Source: JBFHIZ01 sp041596215
Lineage (GTDB): Bacteria > Bacillota > Clostridia > Lachnospirales > Lachnospiraceae
Reading direction: 5' to 3'
Assembly (NCBI GenBank): GCA_041596215.1
Contig: JBFHIZ010000004.1
Coordinates: forward strand, 1-64,000
Length of the DNA: 64,000 bases
Part shown: positions 59,712-64,000 of the stretch, one piece after another
Numbering within the stretch: position 1 is the first letter of the stretch
Layout: every line of letters starts with the position of its first letter
Notes under the pieces: generated by a model
The model's input: only the letters and a program-made list of their open reading frames with translations
Told to the model about the DNA's origin: nothing
Databases searched by the model: none
Program-made: the position numbers and the translations under genes

Positions 59712-62015
59712 ATGAGTATAAAAAGAAAAGTAAGCGAGATAATCCAACTGTTGTTTCCAATGATTCTTCTTGGTCTTTTGATGGTTGCATTAGCGCATCT
59801 TTTTTTAGGAGTAGAAGCAATTTATTTTTTGAAATGGTATTTCATGTTGTTCTTATTAGGAATTTCTTTTTTTCCAATTAGTACCATGCTTTTTCCTACC
59901 TTTGAAAACAAAGGCTATCTTTTTTCTAAAGTGATAGGAATTTTAGTTGTAGGATTTTCATTGTGGGTATTGTCTTCTTTACATTTGTTGAAATTCACAA
60001 GAAGTAATGCAATTTACGTCACTTTATTTCTACTTGGATTAGAAATTGTGATCCTTATTGTTTTGCGAAAAAGAAGGAAAAGGTTTCAATTTTTAATCAA
60101 AAATAAAGAAAGTTATAGCAAACGTTTTTTGTTTATTGAGATGATGTTTTTTGTTATTTTTTTAGCTTTTTTATATCTCAAAGGATTTAAACCAGAGGCT
60201 TTTGGAACAGAAAAATTTATGGACTATGGATTTATGACGAGTTTCATGCGAACAGAATATTTTCCGCCTAATGATTTTTGGTTTTCTGGTCAATCGTTAA
60301 ATTATTATTATGTGGGACAGTATTTCATGACCTTTTTAACGAAACTTTCAGGGAATACGGTAGTATATGGATATAATTTAGCACTAATGATGATCGCGGC
60401 ATTCTGCTTTTGCCTTTCCTATGAAATTGGAAAAGAAATTTTTCGTATGTTTCAGATTAAAAAAGAGGGTATACAAAGGAAACAAAGTAGAATCGCAATG
60501 TTTGCAGGTGTTTTAACTGCATTTGCAGTCACAATTGCAGGAAATATGCATTATGTTTTATTTTATAAAATAGTTCCAGCAATCCAAGATATATTGGAAA
60601 TTGAAGGAACTGCATATTGGTTTCCGAATTCCACTAGGTATATTGGATATCGACCAGATGTGCCGGATAAAACAATTCATGAGTTTCCAGCATATTCATT
60701 TGTATTAGGAGATTTACATGCACATGTGATAGATATTATGTTTGTACTGACTTTTTTGGCTGTTTTGGTTGCGTTTGTTTCATTAAAAAAATCACGTATG
60801 CAACAAGCTAGATGTGGAAATCCACAGATATTAGAAGCAAAAAATGAAATGTTTTCCATTTCAATTATTTTCTTGGGATTTTTATTAGGGATTTTTCAGA
60901 TGACAAATTTTTGGGATTATCCTATTTATTTTACAGTAGCAATTCTAACGATTTTATTTTGTAATCTTGTACAGACCGGATTTCGAAAAACTTGGATGGG
61001 AAGTACGATTGGACAAATAGTTGTATTATTTATGATATCGCAAATAACATCCTATTTATTTCAAATGCAATTTGTAGCAATGGTAAATGGAATTGGTATT
61101 TGCCAAATGCATACACCATTCTATCAACTTTTGATTTTATGGGGATTACCAATTACGATTGTTTTAGGATATTTTATATATCAGGTAAAAAAACAAAGGA
61201 AAAAGAGCAATCCACTGTATAAAAACAAACTGTTTTCCTTGTTAGGAGAAATGGAGACATCGGATTTGTTTGTATTAATCCTTGGGTTTAGTGCAATAGG
61301 TTTGGTTTTGATTCCCGAAGTGATTTATGTAAAAGATATTTATGAAGGCGATTATGATCGATCGAATACTATGTTTAAATTGGTATATCAAGCATTTCTT
61401 TTATTTGGAATCAGTATGAGCTTTATTATAACGAAATTGATTTTTCATCCAGAGGGGGAAAAACATAGAAAAAGAGGACTTGTGGCATTGGTTTTATTGA
61501 TTTCCACTTGTGGATATTTTGTAACAGCATCGGGAATGTGGTTTGGAGAAATAGATAGTAATCGTAGGGTTGGATTGGATGCAACTTTATTTGCGGAAAA
61601 AGAATTGCCAGATGATATCGAAGGAATTAATTGGTTAAATGATCATGTGATAGAGCCAGTGGTTGTATTAGAAGCAAATGGGGAAAGTTATACTTTATAT
61701 GAAAGGGTATCCACATTAACTGGATTACCAACTTTATTGGGTTGGTATACGCATGAATGGCTATGGCAAAACACAACGGAAAATATAAATATAAGACAAG
61801 AAGATATTCTCTCCATTTATACATCTACAGACTTGGAGTTGGTTAGAGAAAAGATAAGGAAATATGAGGTGGCATATATTTTTATTGGTCAGATGGAGTA
61901 TATAAGGTATGAAAATATAAACGTAGATGGCTTATCTTCTATGGGCGAGATTGTATATATTAAAAATGACACCGTTTCTGAAAAACCTACCATGATTATA
62001 AAAATAGCCCCATAA
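59712..62015 (+). CDS. DUF2298-family membrane protein
   Basis: A 767-residue polytopic membrane protein of the DUF2298 (YYY) family. It has about 14 helices, the family motif GTEKFMDYGFMTSFMRTEYF, NYYYVGQYF behind it and the signature FVLGDLHAHVIDIMF. A C-terminal external stretch with YERVSTLTGLPTLLGWY resembles the last domain of GT-C glycosyltransferases. DUF2298 members are predicted GT-C-type enzymes of unknown specificity, best known from Chloroflexi and archaea and also present in some Firmicutes. It forms a tandem pair with the preceding gene. RBS AAGGAGGGG. It is convergent with the GT2-glf operon and shares its terminator. Confidence 0.8.
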   Translation: MSIKRKVSEIIQLLFPMILLGLLMVALAHLFLGVEAIYFLKWYFMLFLLGISFFPISTMLFPTFENKGYLFSKVIGILVVGFSLWVLSSLHLLKFTRSNAIYVTLFLLGLEIVILIVLRKRRKRFQFLIKNKESYSKRFLFIEMMFFVIFLAFLYLKGFKPEAFGTEKFMDYGFMTSFMRTEYFPPNDFWFSGQSLNYYYVGQYFMTFLTKLSGNTVVYGYNLALMMIAAFCFCLSYEIGKEIFRMFQIKKEGIQRKQSRIAMFAGVLTAFAVTIAGNMHYVLFYKIVPAIQDILEIEGTAYWFPNSTRYIGYRPDVPDKTIHEFPAYSFVLGDLHAHVIDIMFVLTFLAVLVAFVSLKKSRMQQARCGNPQILEAKNEMFSISIIFLGFLLGIFQMTNFWDYPIYFTVAILTILFCNLVQTGFRKTWMGSTIGQIVVLFMISQITSYLFQMQFVAMVNGIGICQMHTPFYQLLILWGLPITIVLGYFIYQVKKQRKKSNPLYKNKLFSLLGEMETSDLFVLILGFSAIGLVLIPEVIYVKDIYEGDYDRSNTMFKLVYQAFLLFGISMSFIITKLIFHPEGEKHRKRGLVALVLLISTCGYFVTASGMWFGEIDSNRRVGLDATLFAEKELPDDIEGINWLNDHVIEPVVVLEANGESYTLYERVSTLTGLPTLLGWYTHEWLWQNTTENINIRQEDILSIYTSTDLELVREKIRKYEVAYIFIGQMEYIRYENINVDGLSSMGEIVYIKNDTVSEKPTMIIKIAP

Positions 62016-62032
62016 AAATGAGGCTATTTTTA
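62001..62032. terminator. Bidirectional terminator between DUF2298 and GT2 genes
   Basis: AAAAATAGCC pairs with GGCTATTTTT around about 12 bases. T5 and A5 runs at the two ends serve both strands. It overlaps the 3' ends of both genes. Confidence 0.78.
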
Positions 62033-62746
62033 TATGCTTTTTTTTAGCACTCGAAAATCTTTCCACGCTTGTTTTCCGATTTTGAAAATTCGCTTCATAT
62101 TTATGGAATTCACACCACCTTGTCTAGGACGAAAGGTAATAGGAATAAACTTTACTTCGCGTTTATGCTTTGCATAGATGACGGAAAGCAAAACATTGGA
62201 AAGGTTGAAGTCGGTGGGAATTTCAGGAAGATATGTTTGCAGAGTTTTTGCTTTTAATAAACGATAAGGTGTATTAGCATCGATAATAGAAACACCAAAA
62301 CTCATACGAATTACAAGTTTTAAAGTTTTTGTAACAAAAACGCGAGAAAACCCATCTTCTCTTTTATTACGATGTCCTATGAGCATGTCGAAAAGTTCTC
62401 GCTCGTTCCAAAAAGGTGGAAACTCGGAAGGCAGTGTTTGCCCGTCGGAGTCCGTTTGAAAAACATAATCTGCACCATGTTCTAAAGCATAGCGATATCC
62501 AAAAAGAACCGTGGCACCATGTCCACTATTAGCTTTTGTAAGAGGCAAGAATTGCGGATGATTTTTGGCATATTCTTGCATCATTGAGAATGTTTGATCT
62601 TTACTTCCGTCATCAATAATTATAAGGCGACTATCTTTTCCTGTTTGTTCTACGATGGGGTACCAATCATGAATTACATTTGTGATATTTTCTTCTTCGT
62701 TGTAAGCAGGAATAACAATAAATAATGTGTCCGTTGAACTATTCAT
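62030..62746 (-). CDS. Family 2 glycosyltransferase
   Basis: A 238-residue GT2 enzyme with GT-A fold: VIPAYNEEENITNVI at the N-terminus, LIIIDDGSKDQT and the DxD-like QTDSDGQTLP. The C-terminus keeps a short basic tail (FRPRQGGVNSINMKRIFKIG) and no membrane helix. It resembles dolichyl- or polyprenyl-phosphate-sugar synthases and similar enzymes. Its start overlaps the stop of glf by 8 bp (ATGAATAG), with GGAG as its site, so it is coupled to UDP-galactofuranose production. Its donor might be UDP-Galf, or it may make a lipid-linked sugar for the opposite GT-C proteins. Confidence 0.85.
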   Translation of the reverse strand: MNSSTDTLFIVIPAYNEEENITNVIHDWYPIVEQTGKDSRLIIIDDGSKDQTFSMMQEYAKNHPQFLPLTKANSGHGATVLFGYRYALEHGADYVFQTDSDGQTLPSEFPPFWNERELFDMLIGHRNKREDGFSRVFVTKTLKLVIRMSFGVSIIDANTPYRLLKAKTLQTYLPEIPTDFNLSNVLLSVIYAKHKREVKFIPITFRPRQGGVNSINMKRIFKIGKQAWKDFRVLKKSI

Positions 62747-63878
62747 AAGTTTCTCCGTTCTGTGAGCTACAGTGAGTTTTTACTAAATCAAGGGCTGCAC
62801 GAATTACTTTATCCATATCGTAGTATTTATAATTCCCAAGTCTTCCACCAAATAGGGTAGAAGGCTCTTTTTTTGCTAAAGCTTTATATTTTAAGAAAAG
62901 AGCATTATTTTTTTCATCATTAATTGGATAATAGGGTTCATCACCAGGCTTGAATGCACGTGAGAATTCTTTGGTGAGGATAGTGCCTTTACAATCATTA
63001 AATGTAAAATGTTTGTGTTCGAGAATACGTGTATATGGAATTTCTTTTTCTGTATAATTAACAACTGCATTTCCTTGGTAATTATCAATATCTGGATGGT
63101 ATTCCGTTTGAAATTCCAAAGAACGATATTCCAGAGCACCATAGATATAGTTAAAATAAGCATCAATCATACCAGTAAACAATACGGTTCCATAGGTTAT
63201 TTCTTTTGTTTTTTTCCATACGTTCTTTGCTTCAAAAAAATCAGTGTTTTGTTTTACGGGTATATCCTTAAGCATATTTTCTACAATACGGGTATATCCA
63301 TGGATGGGAATCCCTTGATAAGGGTCTCTAAAATAATTGTTATTATAAGTGAATCGAACAGGTAGACGATTAATAATAAAGGCTGGCAGTTCGGTACAGT
63401 CTTTCCCCCATTGCTTTTCCGTGTATCCTTTGATTAACTTCGTATAGATATCATGTCCAACCAAATGTAAGGCTTGTTGTTCGAGATTGTTTATTGGTTG
63501 TCCTTCAAGCTCTTTGATTTGCTCATGAATTATTTTCTTAGCTTCAGCAGGGGTTCTAATTCCCCACATTTTGCTAAAGGTATTCATATTAAAGGGCAGA
63601 TTATAGAGTTCCTCTTTATAAATGGCAATAGGTTCATTTCGATAGTGATTAAATTCAGTAAATTGGTTGATATATTCCCAGACTTCCTGATCAGAAGTAT
63701 GAAAGATGTGTGCTCCATATTTATGGACGTCAATGGAATGTTGCGATTCGGTATAGATATTTCCTGCGATATGTGGACGCTTATCGATGACGAGGCATGT
63801 TTTTCCTTTTTGTTTCATTTCATGAGCAAATGTAGAACCAAAAAGTCCCGCGCCTACAATTAAATAATCATAATACAT
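62739..63878 (-). CDS. glf: UDP-galactopyranose mutase
   Basis: A 379-residue flavoenzyme converting UDP-galactopyranose to UDP-galactofuranose. The FAD-binding motif VGAGLFGSTFAHEM is at the N-terminus, with the family marks GAHIFHTSD, NEPIAIYKEELYNLPF, EKQWGKDCTELP and RLGNYKYYDMD near the end. The start at 63878 follows AAGGGGGG by 8 bases; an in-frame upstream ATG has no site. A promoter with a palindromic operator lies just upstream. It heads a two-gene operon with GT2. It implies galactofuranose in a surface polysaccharide or glycolipid. Confidence 0.95.
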   Translation of the reverse strand: MYYDYLIVGAGLFGSTFAHEMKQKGKTCLVIDKRPHIAGNIYTESQHSIDVHKYGAHIFHTSDQEVWEYINQFTEFNHYRNEPIAIYKEELYNLPFNMNTFSKMWGIRTPAEAKKIIHEQIKELEGQPINNLEQQALHLVGHDIYTKLIKGYTEKQWGKDCTELPAFIINRLPVRFTYNNNYFRDPYQGIPIHGYTRIVENMLKDIPVKQNTDFFEAKNVWKKTKEITYGTVLFTGMIDAYFNYIYGALEYRSLEFQTEYHPDIDNYQGNAVVNYTEKEIPYTRILEHKHFTFNDCKGTILTKEFSRAFKPGDEPYYPINDEKNNALFLKYKALAKKEPSTLFGGRLGNYKYYDMDKVIRAALDLVKTHCSSQNGETYE

Positions 63879-63898
63879 AGTAATTCCCCCCTTACTTA

Positions 63899-63939
63899 TA
63901 TACTGTTTACAGTATAATACATGCAAAGAATTTATTCAA
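63899..63939 (-). promoter_or_regulatory. glf promoter with overlapping palindrome
   Basis: On the minus strand, -35 TTGAAT and -10 TATACT have a 17-bp spacer. The -10 is the left end of the perfect 18-bp palindrome TATACTGT-TT-ACAGTATA (63899-63916). A second small palindrome TTTACGTAAA lies upstream at 63944-63953. A repressor site over the -10 is the simple reading. Confidence 0.55.
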
Positions 63940-64000
63940 ACAATTTACGTAAACAGAGCTTATTAGAAAATATGAGTAAACATATAAAGTAAGGAATGAG

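Overview
The window is AT-rich DNA from a low-G+C, Gram-positive-type anaerobe, most likely a member of the Lachnospiraceae / Lachnospirales (Clostridia). The reasons are: pyruvate:ferredoxin oxidoreductase together with a phosphofructokinase carrying PPi-type motifs; strong AGGAGG ribosome-binding sites; DUF4250, DUF4364 and DUF1385 genes typical of that group; the clostridial orders tig-clpP-clpX-lon-engB and rho-rpmE-DUF1385-prmC-prfA; and a class B sortase. I see no insertion sequences, prophage, CRISPR array or rRNA. Nearly all of it reads as stable chromosome. Genus-level placement is inference.

Layout. 1-6.5 kb: palindromic repeats, tRNA-Lys(UUU), a YgiQ-type radical SAM protein, an M18 aminopeptidase, a DUF188 protein, a chemoreceptor and tRNA-Leu(UAG). 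6.5-11 kb: a four-gene run (metallo-beta-lactamase-fold protein, acyltransferase with a zinc ribbon, GltS-like symporter, Ca2+/cation antiporter). 11-21 kb: PPi-type phosphofructokinase, then an alpha-glucan block (LacI-type regulator, glycogen/maltodextrin phosphorylase, 4-alpha-glucanotransferase, GPH-type sugar symporter, GH13 alpha-glucosidase). 21-22.6 kb: CYTH protein, DJ-1 protein and an ECF-type S component with a structured leader. 22.9-30.6 kb: protein quality control (trigger factor, ClpP, ClpX, Lon), the ribosome-assembly GTPase EngB and a YtvI-like membrane protein. 30.7-34.1 kb: an ABC exporter pair and a two-part chromate-type transporter. 34.2-36.9 kb: a large secreted, membrane-tethered pullulanase. 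37-41.8 kb: orphan HPt protein, DUF4250, RarA, DUF4364, and a PadR-DUF1700-DUF4097 operon. 42-48 kb: Rho, L31, DUF1385, PrmC, RF1, and PepT on the other strand. 48-54.2 kb: a fused FeoA-FeoB iron transporter and PFOR. 54.5-57.6 kb: a surface group (class B sortase, CAP-domain lipoprotein, thioester-type adhesin with Pro-Thr repeats). 57.6-63.9 kb: two tandem large GT-C-like membrane proteins facing a glf-GT2 operon (UDP-galactopyranose mutase plus glycosyltransferase).

How the parts fit. The pullulanase would debranch alpha-glucans outside the cell. The GPH symporter, phosphorylase, glucanotransferase and alpha-glucosidase would take up and degrade the oligosaccharides. PPi-type PFK and PFOR carry the carbon to acetyl-CoA. 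The same 12-bp operator-like sequence lies in front of the LacI-type gene and in the phosphorylase promoter, which suggests autoregulation plus local control. The surface group and the polysaccharide genes suggest an elaborated cell envelope, possibly containing galactofuranose.

The most distinctive observations are: (1) the sortase / CAP lipoprotein / thioester adhesin group, whose adhesin has a degenerate sorting motif; (2) the paired GT-C/DUF2298-like membrane proteins opposite glf-GT2; (3) several long perfect palindromes placed in or beside promoters (ABC exporter, padR, rho, PFOR, HPt, glf); (4) a structured leader in front of the ECF S component; and (5) an intrinsic terminator 15 bp upstream of lon.
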